IMG/VR virus record: IMGVR_UViG_3300031251_000088
Span: 1 to 27,876 of that record
Origin: a virus
Reading direction: 5' to 3' (one strand)
DNA: 27,876 nt
Part shown: positions 20,840 to 27,876 of the stretch, one piece after another
Position numbering within the stretch: the first letter of the stretch is position 1
Layout of the letters: each line of letters opens with the position of its first letter
The notes under the pieces: generated by a model
The model's input: only the letters and a program-made list of their open reading frames with translations
Databases searched by the model: none
What the model was told of the DNA's origin: nothing
Made by a program: the position numbers and the translations under genes

Positions 20840-21523
20840 TCAGTTGTTGCCGGAGACGACGGCGGCGAAGGGGCCGATGAGCTTCACGGAGCTGAGCTGG
20901 CCACCGGCGCGGAAGAAGTTCTGCTTGCCGGTCGGGCTCAGCTTGCTGAAGGCCTCGTAGGACAGGACCTTGTCGCTGCCGGCATTCGCATCCGGGGCGG
21001 CGATCGACGGGAGGCCGCTCAGCGGGAAACCCAGCTCGGCGAGCTTGTCCGTCGTGTGGGCCACGACGCGCGAATTGAAGGCGGCCTGCATTTCGGCGGC
21101 GGACTTGCCGGCGAGTTCCTCGGGCTTCAGCCCGATGGCCGTGGCGAAACTGGCGAGTGTCGCGGTGAGCGCAGTGACCTTGGTCTCAACCTCGGTCTTG
21201 GCCGTGACGGCGGCAGCGTGGGCAGCGGCGGCGGTGTCCTTTTCGGCGGTGGCCGTCGCGAGTTTCGCGGTCAGGTCGGCGACCTTGGCTTTTTCGGCGG
21301 CGACTTCGGCAGCCAGAGCCTGCTTGTCGGTGAACGCGGCGGAGAGCTTGGCGAGAAATTGGGCGGGGCTCAGCTTGACGGCATCGTCGGTGTCCTTGCT
21401 CGCGTCCGTGTGCTGGGCAGCGAGCGCCTGCAGCGTGGCGAGCTCGGACTTTTCGGCGGCGGAAAGGGTGGCGGCATCCTTGGCGAGCAGGGCGGTGAGG
21501 CGGAGACGCTGAGACTTTTTCAT
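20840..21523 (-). CDS. Scaffold protein candidate
   Basis: 227 aa, Ala/Lys/Glu-rich. Residues about 65-120 are a long coiled coil (KQALAAEVAAEKAKVADLTAKLATATAEKD). The C-terminal third is compact and ends in a small hydrophobic patch. Composition and place between protease and coat fit a scaffolding protein that guides shell assembly and is removed afterwards. ATG 21523 (MKKSQRLRL) is chosen; the frame is open to 21592 but that stretch covers a terminator. TTTGACAC lies 16 nt upstream. Confidence 0.72.
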   Translation of the reverse strand: MKKSQRLRLTALLAKDAATLSAAEKSELATLQALAAQHTDASKDTDDAVKLSPAQFLAKLSAAFTDKQALAAEVAAEKAKVADLTAKLATATAEKDTAAAAHAAAVTAKTEVETKVTALTATLASFATAIGLKPEELAGKSAAEMQAAFNSRVVAHTTDKLAELGFPLSGLPSIAAPDANAGSDKVLSYEAFSKLSPTGKQNFFRAGGQLSSVKLIGPFAAVVSGNN

Positions 21524-21539
21524 CGTTGCGTTTCCGCAC

Positions 21540-21547
21540 GTGTCAAA
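21540..21547 (-). promoter_or_regulatory. TTTGACAC leader motif, 16 nt before start 21523
   Basis: 15 nt downstream of the terminator hairpin, in the gap between protease and scaffold. Confidence 0.5.
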
Positions 21548-21556
21548 AGTCGGCAC

Positions 21557-21586
21557 AAAAAAGCCGCGGTCCCGAAGGACCGCGGC
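21557..21586 (-). terminator. Intrinsic terminator after protease gene
   Basis: Perfect 10-bp stem GCCGCGGTCC / GGACCGCGGC with a CGAA tetraloop (21563-21586), followed on the minus strand by TTTTTT (21562-21557). This is a strong Rho-independent signal in the middle of the late operon, so either read-through or antitermination, or a fresh promoter, is needed for scaffold and coat. Confidence 0.8.
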
Positions 21587-21606
21587 GAGCACTGCCTGGT
21601 ACGAAA

Positions 21607-22509
21607 TCAGCCGAAGTTGATCGGAGCGGAGAGCAGCGCGCCGACGGCGCTTTGCACTTCAGCGATCACATCGGAAACACTGTCGACCACCTTGTCGGCG
21701 AGACCGAGATCAACGGCCTGGGCGCCATCGAACCACTGGCCCTCCATGGTGGAATCGGCGACGTTGGCGCGCTTGGAGCGCACCGCGGCAAGAAATTGAT
21801 CGTTGGTGCGACCGACGGTCTCGTCCAAGAAGGCACGGGCGTCATCATCGAGCGGATTGCCAGTGACGCCGATCGCCTTGAATTTGCCGCGCTTGAAGAG
21901 CTCGAGCTTGACGCCCATCTGCGCGAGATACTCGGAGTAATCGTAGAGTGCGATGTAGGTGCCAATGCTGCCGACCTGCGCGCTGGCGGTCGTGTAGAAA
22001 AACGTGGCCTGGCTCGCCAGCCAGTAGGCGGCGCTGCAGGCCTGCAAGTCAGTCACGGCCACCACGAGCTTCGTCGCGGCGAGGGCAGCGATCTGGCCGC
22101 CGAGCTCGGGGATCCCGATGACCATGCCGCCGGGGGAGTCGATTTTGAGGACCACAGCGACGACATCGTCGCTCGCAGCAAGTTCGGAAAGAGCGGCCTG
22201 CACGCGATCCGTACTCGCGCAGCCGTAGAACCAGGCGGTGATGGGATCCAAACCCTTCATCAATGCGCCACTGATCTCGACGACGGCCACCCCGTTCTCG
22301 ACGGTGAAGATGGGAACCTCCCATGGGTAGCAGGGCTCGTCCTGATCCTCATCATCGGCCGGCATGTCGGCGCGGGTCGCGATCGGCGTGCGGACCGGCT
22401 TGCCCGCGGCGATGTCGCGGATCAATCCGACGAAGCAGTCGGAGCGGAGGAAAAGCGGCGAGGCCAGAAGCTTGGCCAGGAAGGCGTTGGAGGAAAGGGC
22501 GGTTTTCAT
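21607..22509 (-). CDS. S49-family (SppA-like) prohead protease
   Basis: 300 aa. The family core is clear: ALMKGLDPITAW, LKIDSPGGMV at 121-130, the nucleophile-bearing ACSAAYWLAS with S159, GSIGTYIALYDYSEYL at 180-195 and a Lys-rich segment KRGKFKAIG near 206-213 that should supply the catalytic lysine. Phage S49 enzymes cut scaffold and coat leaders during head maturation. ATG 22509 is preferred over TTG 22521. It follows the portal stop by 8 nt. Because S49 relatives digest membrane signal peptides, the hydrophobic leader of the coat is a plausible substrate. Confidence 0.9.
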   Translation of the reverse strand: MKTALSSNAFLAKLLASPLFLRSDCFVGLIRDIAAGKPVRTPIATRADMPADDEDQDEPCYPWEVPIFTVENGVAVVEISGALMKGLDPITAWFYGCASTDRVQAALSELAASDDVVAVVLKIDSPGGMVIGIPELGGQIAALAATKLVVAVTDLQACSAAYWLASQATFFYTTASAQVGSIGTYIALYDYSEYLAQMGVKLELFKRGKFKAIGVTGNPLDDDARAFLDETVGRTNDQFLAAVRSKRANVADSTMEGQWFDGAQAVDLGLADKVVDSVSDVIAEVQSAVGALLSAPINFG

Positions 22510-22517
22510 GAAGAAAA

Positions 22518-24188
22518 TCAATCACCGGCCGCGCCGCCACCCCGCTCATCTGCGCCGGCCTGGGTATCGGCGTCGTCGTTGGCATTCGTCGGATCATCCG
22601 TGCTGGCACCGACGGCGGGCGCGCCCGTCGACATGCCACTGCGCTGGTAGAACCGATTGAGAACTTCCGCAGGATCGAGGCCGCGTTCCACCGCGCCGGC
22701 GGCGATTTTCTGGTATTCGTCCATCCACTCGGCGAGTTCGTGGTCCGAGTCGAGACCCTGCATGCCGAAGAAGCGACGGAAAGTGAGGGCGCCGCTGCGC
22801 AGCTGGTCGAGGTAGAGCTTGCCGTCGCGGCCGTAGTCGGCCGTCCAACGCGCGGGAGCGATCCAGTCGTGGCGCCACCACATCGGATCGGCGCACTTGC
22901 GCAGGCGACCGGCCTTCATGTCCTTCGCGGTGAACCAGATCAACTGGCGGCCGAGAACGGCGTCGATCAGGTGCTGCTGCTCCTGCTCGACGAAGGACTG
23001 CGCATCGGCGAGGACGATCCGGGAATTCGCGCCTCCGAGGGCGGCGATGTTCCACAGGATCTCGGGCGAGAGATCCACGCCCCAGGACATGTCGCGGGCG
23101 AGGTGCTCGAAAAACGCCATGGAGTTGGGGTGCGGCCGGCTGTCGAGCAGCTGCTTGATCTCCTGGCCGGCGGCCAGGTCGGGGATCTCGCCACCGGCAG
23201 CCGCGAAAAGTTTCTCGGTGCGGACCGTATTTCCGCTCACATCGGTCACGACGGAGGTGCCCGCCGGCGCGCGGCCGCGGAGGCTGGGGGCAGTGCTCGC
23301 CCCGACCTGTCGGCCAATGTAATAGCCGATGCGGGAGGAGGCCTTGAGGCCACTCTTCAACGCGGCATCGAGCTCGGAAATATCGAGCAGGTTGTTGACG
23401 GCGTGCGTCAGGATGGACGTCGCGCGGTGCGCACCCGGGCTCGAGTATTTGCCGAAGTAGATGAAATTCTCGACGCCGATGTCGACCTGGCTGCCGTCAT
23501 CGTTGGAAATGCTGAGGCCGTAGGGATTGGCATGGCCGCAGATGCGATAGGAAACGGCGGCGTTGTATTGGTCGACGCGCACGCCATCGAAGAGCGAGAG
23601 CTCATCGCCCGGCACCGTCTGGCCATTGGAAATCTGGTGCGACTCGTAAAACGCCATGCGGCCGAGGCCGGCCGCGGACTCCGCGAGCACCATGCCCATG
23701 TCGCCATCGCGGTACCGGCAGTGCAGATTCATCGCCTGCGCCGAGTAGAAATTGTAGCGGCGACCGACATCGTAGATCGCGGCGGTGCCGACGCGGTTTT
23801 CGAAATTCTGGAGGGCGAGCTTGTTCCACTCCTTGTCGGAGCTCATGAAACGTGGCATCAGGCCGGTGCCGGCCACCATGCGCGGGATGCCATCGAGCAC
23901 GCGGCGGGTGAAGCCGACATTGGCATAGAGGTAGCGCACCCGGCGCAGCGTCTCGACTCGGGTGCGCATCGTGATCTCCTTGCGCGTATCGAGCTGGGGA
24001 AAGTAAACGTAGGCGCGATCCGGGGAGCGACTGGCCGACTGGTAGCCGTTGGAACCAACGGCGCCGTAGGGCCAACCGGTGAGCAGCGAGGAATCGGCCA
24101 TCGGTGTGACCATGGGCTCGTCGGCAAGCGGCGCCGGTGAGCGGCTGGCGCGCGCGGCGCGCGGGGCGGTGGATTTTGCGCGGGCCAT
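22518..24188 (-). CDS. Portal protein (lambda gpB family)
   Basis: 556 aa. Family-like segments include TMRTRVETLRRVRYLYANVGFTRRVLDGIPRMVAGTGLMPRF, the DGDMGMVLA strand, and the helical stretch HLARDMSWGVDLSPEILWNI, then RIVLADAQSFVEQEQQ. The C-terminal 40 residues are disordered and acidic. A dodecameric ring at one vertex would act as DNA conduit and assembly nucleus. Starts as TGA-CC-ATG after the 104-aa gene. Length is normal for the family. Confidence 0.9.
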   Translation of the reverse strand: MARAKSTAPRAARASRSPAPLADEPMVTPMADSSLLTGWPYGAVGSNGYQSASRSPDRAYVYFPQLDTRKEITMRTRVETLRRVRYLYANVGFTRRVLDGIPRMVAGTGLMPRFMSSDKEWNKLALQNFENRVGTAAIYDVGRRYNFYSAQAMNLHCRYRDGDMGMVLAESAAGLGRMAFYESHQISNGQTVPGDELSLFDGVRVDQYNAAVSYRICGHANPYGLSISNDDGSQVDIGVENFIYFGKYSSPGAHRATSILTHAVNNLLDISELDAALKSGLKASSRIGYYIGRQVGASTAPSLRGRAPAGTSVVTDVSGNTVRTEKLFAAAGGEIPDLAAGQEIKQLLDSRPHPNSMAFFEHLARDMSWGVDLSPEILWNIAALGGANSRIVLADAQSFVEQEQQHLIDAVLGRQLIWFTAKDMKAGRLRKCADPMWWRHDWIAPARWTADYGRDGKLYLDQLRSGALTFRRFFGMQGLDSDHELAEWMDEYQKIAAGAVERGLDPAEVLNRFYQRSGMSTGAPAVGASTDDPTNANDDADTQAGADERGGGAAGD

Positions 24189-24190
24189 GG

Positions 24191-24505
24191 TCAGGTAGCG
24201 TGGAAGCGCGAAGAGAAGTCGATGACCGTCGCCAGGCTGCCGGGAGTGGGAATGGTCGGCGCGGTCGGATTGAGGGTGGCGTCCAGCTCGAGCAGCACCT
24301 GCTCGACAGCGGAAAGATAGGCGAGCGCCTCAAACGTGATCTGGCCCTGGACGGTGGCGCCCTCGGCAGAATGACCGGTCAGAGTGACGGCCTCGGCACC
24401 GGTGGACATGATGGCTGCCGCGAGGGCCTTCAGGCCGTCCATGTTGTTGGCGTAAGTGCGCCGGAGATACTGCATCACCGCCGCGATCCGGGCTTCGTCG
24501 TCCAT
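24191..24505 (-). CDS. Small head protein in gpW position
   Basis: 104 aa. N-terminal half helical (DDEARIAAVMQYLRRTYANNMDGLKALAAAI), then GAEAVTLTGHSAEGATVQGQIT and a helix. Between terminase and portal, lambda-like phages encode a head-completion protein (gpW, about 68 aa); this is longer and similarity is not clear. ATG 24505 has TTTGACAC 12 nt upstream and no SD. Tight coupling to the portal suggests a head role. Confidence 0.62.
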   Translation of the reverse strand: MDDEARIAAVMQYLRRTYANNMDGLKALAAAIMSTGAEAVTLTGHSAEGATVQGQITFEALAYLSAVEQVLLELDATLNPTAPTIPTPGSLATVIDFSSRFHAT

Positions 24506-24517
24506 GGACGGGCGGAG

Positions 24518-24525
24518 GTGTCAAA
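24518..24525 (-). promoter_or_regulatory. TTTGACAC leader motif, 12 nt before start 24505
   Basis: 19 nt downstream of the hairpin at 24545-24573. A second copy of the octamer at 24648-24655 overlaps the stop of the 61-aa gene and has no start codon after it. Confidence 0.5.
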
Positions 24526-24534
24526 CTTCCGGCA

Positions 24535-24573
24535 GAAAAGCAGACGGCCCGGCGGGACTCGCCCACCGGGCCG
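24535..24573 (-). terminator. Hairpin, probable terminator after the 61-aa gene
   Basis: Long GC stem (CGGCCCGG, then GGG, against CCC, then CCGGGCCG, with one mismatch) at 24545-24573, followed on the minus strand by TCTGCTTTTCTG. It lies in the 144-bp gap between the 61-aa and 104-aa genes; the stretch 24574-24647 holds nothing else I can identify. Confidence 0.62.
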
Positions 24574-24649
24574 CTGACCGTATGCCAAGCATAACCGAAC
24601 TACTACAACCCGCGCAGTTACCAGCTACGCGAACGAAGGAACGGGCGTG

Positions 24650-24835
24650 TCAAACTTTCGGGACGGCAGGAGATGACGCCGGCGGAGTCAAAGCCGCGGG
24701 AGTTTCGGCCGCCGTCGGCACCGGCACTTCGATGATGGCGAGGCCTTCGATTTCGTAGAGCGCCTTCAGAAGGCCGGCGCGTTTGGCGCTGGCGACGATG
24801 CGGTCGAAGTCTTTGCGGGGGGCGGGATTTTCCAT
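24650..24835 (-). CDS. Small protein after large terminase, 61 aa
   Basis: A short amphipathic helix pair (KDFDRIVASAKRAGLLKALYEIEGL) and a Pro/Ala-rich tail. Start ATG 24835 lies 4 nt after the terminase stop. Size suits a small head-joining protein, but the sequence is not diagnostic. Confidence 0.55.
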   Translation of the reverse strand: MENPAPRKDFDRIVASAKRAGLLKALYEIEGLAIIEVPVPTAAETPAALTPPASSPAVPKV

Positions 24836-24839
24836 AGAG

Positions 24840-26729
24840 TCAGGCCGCCGCTGGCGCGGCTGCAGGTTTGGCGGCGAGTGCCTCCTCGGTGGCGATCTCC
24901 TCGAGGAGATCGTTGATGATGACGTGAGCCAGGACGGTGAGCATCTTCAGGGCGTCGCCCCAGTCGTTGGTCCAGCGCTTTTCCCAGAGGAGCTTCTCAA
25001 AACCGGAGGGCAGGATCTTCGGCACCATCTGCTCGCCCATCAGCTCGTGCAGGACTTCGCGGTCGATGTCCTTGGGAAGCCAGATCCTCGTCATGCGGGC
25101 CTGCCCCTTCTTGATCCGGTCGAAGTCGCGGATGCGATCGAGATAGAGCGCCTGCTTGAATTTGTCGTCGTTGAAGTGGTAGCAGTTGAATTCCTGGCCG
25201 TCGTGGATCGTCAGGCTGGGAGCGACGAGCTGACCGCGCATCTGATTCAGATTGCCGCGGCCCTTGCATGGGAGGAATCGATAGTTGGAACGGATGCAAA
25301 ATTTCCGGACCTCATCGGTTTTGAAACCCTCGTCGATCAAGCCGGCGATCACGTTCCAATCTTTGCCGGCACCGTCGCGCACGGGCTGGTCGGCCTCGAT
25401 AGTCAGGTCGTCGAAGGCGAGGCACTGGCCCCAGTCGACGACGTAGAGATCGCCGAGTCGATCGAAGGCAGCCTTCATCCATTTCTTCACGCCGCCCTGC
25501 ACGTCGGAAGCCATACCAAGATAGATGGCGGCCTGAGGCATCGTGCCGCGAGCGTAGTCGCCGCAGAGTTTCAGGAGATCATCCTGCTGCACCTCGACGC
25601 GGCGGCCCTTGTGCTCGAGGCCGAAGCGCCCGGACTGGACGGCTTTCTGGCGGGCGGGATTTTTGATGGCGTCGATCAGGTCGAGCGCGATGCGGCCGAA
25701 GTTGGCGTCAGCGAAGAGGGAAAATAGGTCGGAGGACTCGAGGCTAAGATGGCCGGGTTCGGGGTTGAGGTTCGTTGCTCGCCATTCGCAGCGCAGGGCC
25801 ATGTCACGTTTGTGGCGATCGTAGATTTTCCCGTCGGAACAAGCGGGCGTCCCGGATCGAACGCACGAGTAGTAGGTCTCGGTGGCCACGCGTTTCTTGT
25901 CGTAGTCGCCGGAAGGAAGTTTGCAGTGGTCGAAGATGAGGCGCTCCTGCACCAGCACCTGGAAGTGACCGCAGTGCGGGCACGGCAGGTGGCATTTGTG
26001 CATCGTGCCGCGGCGAAATTCGGTGGTGGTGATGTCGGTCTCCTCGTTGGGTTCGGAGAGCACGATGAGCTTGCCACCGGGGACTGTCTTGAAGCGGGAC
26101 TTCATTTCCTCCACGAGGTGCTTGTGGCCGCCAGCGACGCGCGGGATCTTGTCGGCCTCGTCGACGATGCCGACGGAGATCACCTTGTTGGCCGCGGCGC
26201 CGATCGAACCGCCGCCGATGAACATGATGAACATGTCGCGGAGATAGAAGTTGAGCGCGCTCATGTCGTCCTCGTTCTCGGAGATCGCCTGGGCGGTGAG
26301 CGGACAGCGCTCGAGCGTGGGCTTCAGACGGATGCGGGCGAGCCGCTTGGCCTCGTTGACGGAGTCGATCGCGTAGAGGACGTTTCCAGGATCGTGAGCC
26401 ACCCGGTAGCGCAGGTAGTTCATGATCGCCTCGGTGAAGCCGCCTTGGGAATTTTTCTTGATCGTAAACTGGCGCCACTGCGGGTCGGTCAGCGCCTCCT
26501 GCAGAAAGCGCGTGTGCGGGGCGATGCGGGAATCGTAGGGCCCGGGGTTGGCGGGCGACGCGATGGCGTCGAGCACGATGTGCTTCTCAGCCCAGCGCCA
26601 GACGTTCTCCGGTGGCAGCTCGGCGAAGACGCGCTCGAGGAGGCCGGGCAGGATGGATCCCGGCACCCAGGCCGGCGAACCGGCGGAGCCGGGCGCCGCG
26701 TCAAGCTGGAGCTGTGACAGGTGATACAT
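24840..26729 (-). CDS. terL: Large terminase subunit (lambda gpA family)
   Basis: 629 aa DNA-packaging motor. The ATPase P-loop is the lambda-type deviant form: K-K-N-S-Q-G-G-F-T-E at 91-100, with Lys at the front and an aromatic at the usual Lys position (lambda: KSARVGYSK). Walker B is VISVGIVDEAD with D190/E191. A zinc-type cluster CHLPCPHC (246-253) is characteristic of this family. The nuclease region begins near YLGMASDVQ. ATG 26729 is chosen because GGAGG lies 6 nt upstream; it overlaps the small-terminase gene by 29 bp. The lambda-like family suggests cos-type packaging. Confidence 0.95.
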   Translation of the reverse strand: MYHLSQLQLDAAPGSAGSPAWVPGSILPGLLERVFAELPPENVWRWAEKHIVLDAIASPANPGPYDSRIAPHTRFLQEALTDPQWRQFTIKKNSQGGFTEAIMNYLRYRVAHDPGNVLYAIDSVNEAKRLARIRLKPTLERCPLTAQAISENEDDMSALNFYLRDMFIMFIGGGSIGAAANKVISVGIVDEADKIPRVAGGHKHLVEEMKSRFKTVPGGKLIVLSEPNEETDITTTEFRRGTMHKCHLPCPHCGHFQVLVQERLIFDHCKLPSGDYDKKRVATETYYSCVRSGTPACSDGKIYDRHKRDMALRCEWRATNLNPEPGHLSLESSDLFSLFADANFGRIALDLIDAIKNPARQKAVQSGRFGLEHKGRRVEVQQDDLLKLCGDYARGTMPQAAIYLGMASDVQGGVKKWMKAAFDRLGDLYVVDWGQCLAFDDLTIEADQPVRDGAGKDWNVIAGLIDEGFKTDEVRKFCIRSNYRFLPCKGRGNLNQMRGQLVAPSLTIHDGQEFNCYHFNDDKFKQALYLDRIRDFDRIKKGQARMTRIWLPKDIDREVLHELMGEQMVPKILPSGFEKLLWEKRWTNDWGDALKMLTVLAHVIINDLLEEIATEEALAAKPAAAPAAA

Positions 26730-27606
26730 CGGCGGCCTCCTTCCAGTGCTTGGCGCCGCGGAGGAGCTGCTCCTCGCGTGTGCGCTCGAGCGCGACGGCG
26801 GAGCGCACGAGCTCGAGATGCGCGGGCGAGAGATCACCGGCGAGGGCAGAGCAGACGTTGTCGACCATGCGGGCCCGCATCATCTTCTGCGACATGAGGA
26901 GCGTGGACCAGTCTTCGCGCACCTCCTTCAGCGGGACCAGGTCACCGCGCTTCTTCTGCATTTCGAAGATGCCGACCTCGGCCTTGCGGAGGAGATCGAG
27001 GCCTTTCTCCACGCTGCGCTGCAGGCTCGAGATCAGACCCTCATCGAGGCCGGTGAGCATGGCGGTGCGCAGGCGCTCCTGCGTGGACCAGACAGTTTTT
27101 CGGAGCTCCTCCACGCTCTCCTCGAGACCGCCTGGCGTGGAGCTGAAGGTGTAGGGCGCTGCAGTCGGCGCGGCTTGTTCTAACTTTATTCCAGTTTGCT
27201 CTAAACTAGGATGAGACGGCGCTGAGCGCGCGGTCGGTTGTCCGTAGTGAAGCAGCCCCTGCGACGGCCGCTGCTTAAGGATGCCGCGGGCCTGCATTCG
27301 ATTCCACCATGCGAGAAGCGCCGGCGGATCATCGAGCGGCGGCAGCTCGCGCGGCTGCGAATCTTTCCCGATGGAGATCCAGCGCTTCAACGTGCGGACG
27401 GCGACGCCGATTTTCCCGGCGTAGTGCTCGAGCTCGTGCGTGTAGGCCGCGCGCGCCCGCGGCGGATTCGCGAGGACTGAAGCCGATAGCAGATGAGCGA
27501 GCTCCGCGGACTCGGCGGTCGGTAGCCGCTCGCCCGCCATGAAGCGCCGCAGCAGCACGACCTCGCGCGAGTGCGCCCGAGCGTACTCTGTTTGCTCTTC
27601 GCTCAC
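26701..27606 (-). CDS. Small terminase / DNA-recognition subunit candidate
   Basis: 301 aa, first identified late gene. An HTH-like segment (HELEHYAGKIGVAVRTLKRWISIGKDS, residues about 60-86) would bind the packaging site. A Pro-rich linker follows, then a long helical part (SSLQRSVEKGLDLLRKAEVGIFEMQKKRG) that may form the oligomer and contact TerL. GTG 27606 is chosen: GGAGG is 7 nt upstream, while ATG 27612 touches the SD. The frame stays open to the window edge, but that part looks non-coding. Longer than lambda Nu1 (181 aa). Confidence 0.75.
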   Translation of the reverse strand: MSEEQTEYARAHSREVVLLRRFMAGERLPTAESAELAHLLSASVLANPPRARAAYTHELEHYAGKIGVAVRTLKRWISIGKDSQPRELPPLDDPPALLAWWNRMQARGILKQRPSQGLLHYGQPTARSAPSHPSLEQTGIKLEQAAPTAAPYTFSSTPGGLEESVEELRKTVWSTQERLRTAMLTGLDEGLISSLQRSVEKGLDLLRKAEVGIFEMQKKRGDLVPLKEVREDWSTLLMSQKMMRARMVDNVCSALAGDLSPAHLELVRSAVALERTREEQLLRGAKHWKEAADVSPVTAPA

Positions 27607-27704
27607 CCGCATCCCTCCGGCGCAGTTTTCATAATCGTTTACCTTATCCCACCGGTGCAAAAGTTGGCCATCGGGGCTTCGTGCGGATCCGGAGATCCGG
27701 CCAG

Positions 27705-27803
27705 TCAACTCACCGCCAGGAGCGAAGTGCGCTCGAGCGCACTTCGCGAAGATCCACCGCGCGCGGCGCGCCTGGTGCGATCGGGCTGGTAAAAACGGTC
27801 CAT
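27705..27803 (-). CDS. Possible 32-aa leader peptide
   Basis: ATG 27803 lies 11 nt after TTTGACAT and has GAGGG close by. Product MDRFYQPDRTRRAARG, then Ser/Arg/Leu-rich; very basic. It contains the 26-bp palindrome. No family; may be a leader peptide or chance. Confidence 0.25.
   Translation of the reverse strand: MDRFYQPDRTRRAARGGSSRSALERTSLLAVS
27722..27747. promoter_or_regulatory. 26-bp perfect palindrome upstream of terminase genes
   Basis: Half-site GCGAAGTGCGCTC repeated as its reverse complement, with no mismatch and no spacer. It lies about 115 bp before the small-terminase start. Candidate operator, cos-linked site or mRNA hairpin. The rest of 27613-27876 holds no convincing gene; it also contains GATCCGGA repeated next to it near 27690. 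Confidence 0.55.
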
Positions 27804-27814
27804 ACCCTCTGGCG

Positions 27815-27822
27815 ATGTCAAA
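27815..27822 (-). promoter_or_regulatory. TTTGACAT leader motif, 11 nt before ATG 27803
   Basis: Ninth member of the set; it precedes a possible very small gene rather than a known one. Confidence 0.35.
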
Positions 27823-27876
27823 GGGACAAAGATTTTTTGATCCTTGGCCGCGAAAACACGGTTGGGGACGCCCAAC

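Noticed and set aside
19039-20880. 613-aa rightward frame opposite coat and neck genes
   Set aside because: Arg/Gly/Asp-rich antisense frame typical of high-GC DNA; the opposite strand encodes the coat.
22740-24140. 466-aa rightward frame opposite the portal gene
   Set aside because: Antisense shadow; portal motifs are clear on the other strand.
6146-24525. TTGACA motifs as -35 boxes of the genes that follow
   Set aside because: The ATG comes 11-16 nt later, before any -10 could fit; no TATAAT-like box is seen at the right distance.
25749-26717. 322-aa rightward frame opposite the large terminase
   Set aside because: Antisense shadow of TerL.
27670-27690. Sigma-54-like TGGC/TTGC on the minus strand near 27.66 kb
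   Set aside because: GG-to-GC spacing is one base short of the required 10 bp.
27606-27876. Small-terminase frame extended to the window edge
   Set aside because: Open, but without a good start; the translated part is Arg/Pro/Cys-rich, includes a palindrome, and a strong SD lies directly before GTG 27606.
1-27876. CRISPR array, insertion sequence, reverse transcriptase/DGR or toxin-antitoxin pair
   Set aside because: No regular repeat-spacer series, no transposase, no RT motif and no recognisable toxin next to the RHH genes.

Overview
The window is GC-rich and holds most of a temperate tailed phage, seen either as a prophage or as the free phage genome. Three features suggest a Gram-negative host: lipobox-type lipoproteins, two holin candidates and many starts without Shine-Dalgarno (SD) sequences. 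My best guess is Verrucomicrobiota, perhaps an Opitutaceae member, because of the GC-rich coding style and a small hairpin repeat family that I associate with that group. This is recollection, not a search result. The structural genes are of the long, non-contractile tail (siphovirus) kind. I see no sheath, and the order is lambda-like: small terminase, large terminase, portal, protease, scaffold, coat, neck, tail terminator, tail tube, tape measure, tip and fibre.

Layout. (a) 1-1234: three overlapping leftward genes, including a secreted lytic transglycosylase, on the far side of the attachment site. They belong to the host, to a neighbouring element, or to the other arm of the phage. (b) 1260-1425: an attachment region made of the 3' end of a tRNA gene set among paired direct repeats. 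(c) 1426-5164: the lysogeny and regulatory block. It holds a tyrosine integrase, a small HTH protein that may be an excisionase, a DNA ligase adenylation domain without its OB fold, two divergent ribbon-helix-helix (RHH) proteins around a palindromic operator, and a divergent XRE repressor region whose repressor is translationally coupled to a small membrane protein. (d) 27.6 kb leftward to 5.2 kb: one long leftward late operon running from terminase through head and tail to a cluster of small membrane proteins and lipoproteins (the lysis or lysogenic-conversion end). No endolysin is recognisable there.

How it fits together. TerS and TerL package DNA through the portal into a P22/HK97-fold shell that is built with a coiled-coil scaffold and an S49 protease. 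Neck, terminator, tube and a very short tape measure make the tail. A calcineurin-type phosphoesterase, an ERV/ALR-like protein, a BppU-like protein and a large repeat-bearing fibre form the distal end. The end of the operon supplies holins and lipoproteins.

Most notable observations. First, an octamer, TTTGACAY or a close variant, lies 11-16 nt before the start codon at nearly every real gap in the late operon, and only where a normal SD is weak or absent. Five of these follow an intercistronic hairpin. Second, the major coat protein begins with a membrane-helix-like leader of about 50 residues. Third, a hairpin repeat family shows compensatory base changes, and two copies are translated inside genes. 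Fourth, there are an OB-less ligase, an ALR-like protein that has lost half of its CxxC, and a tail fibre with a secretion signal.
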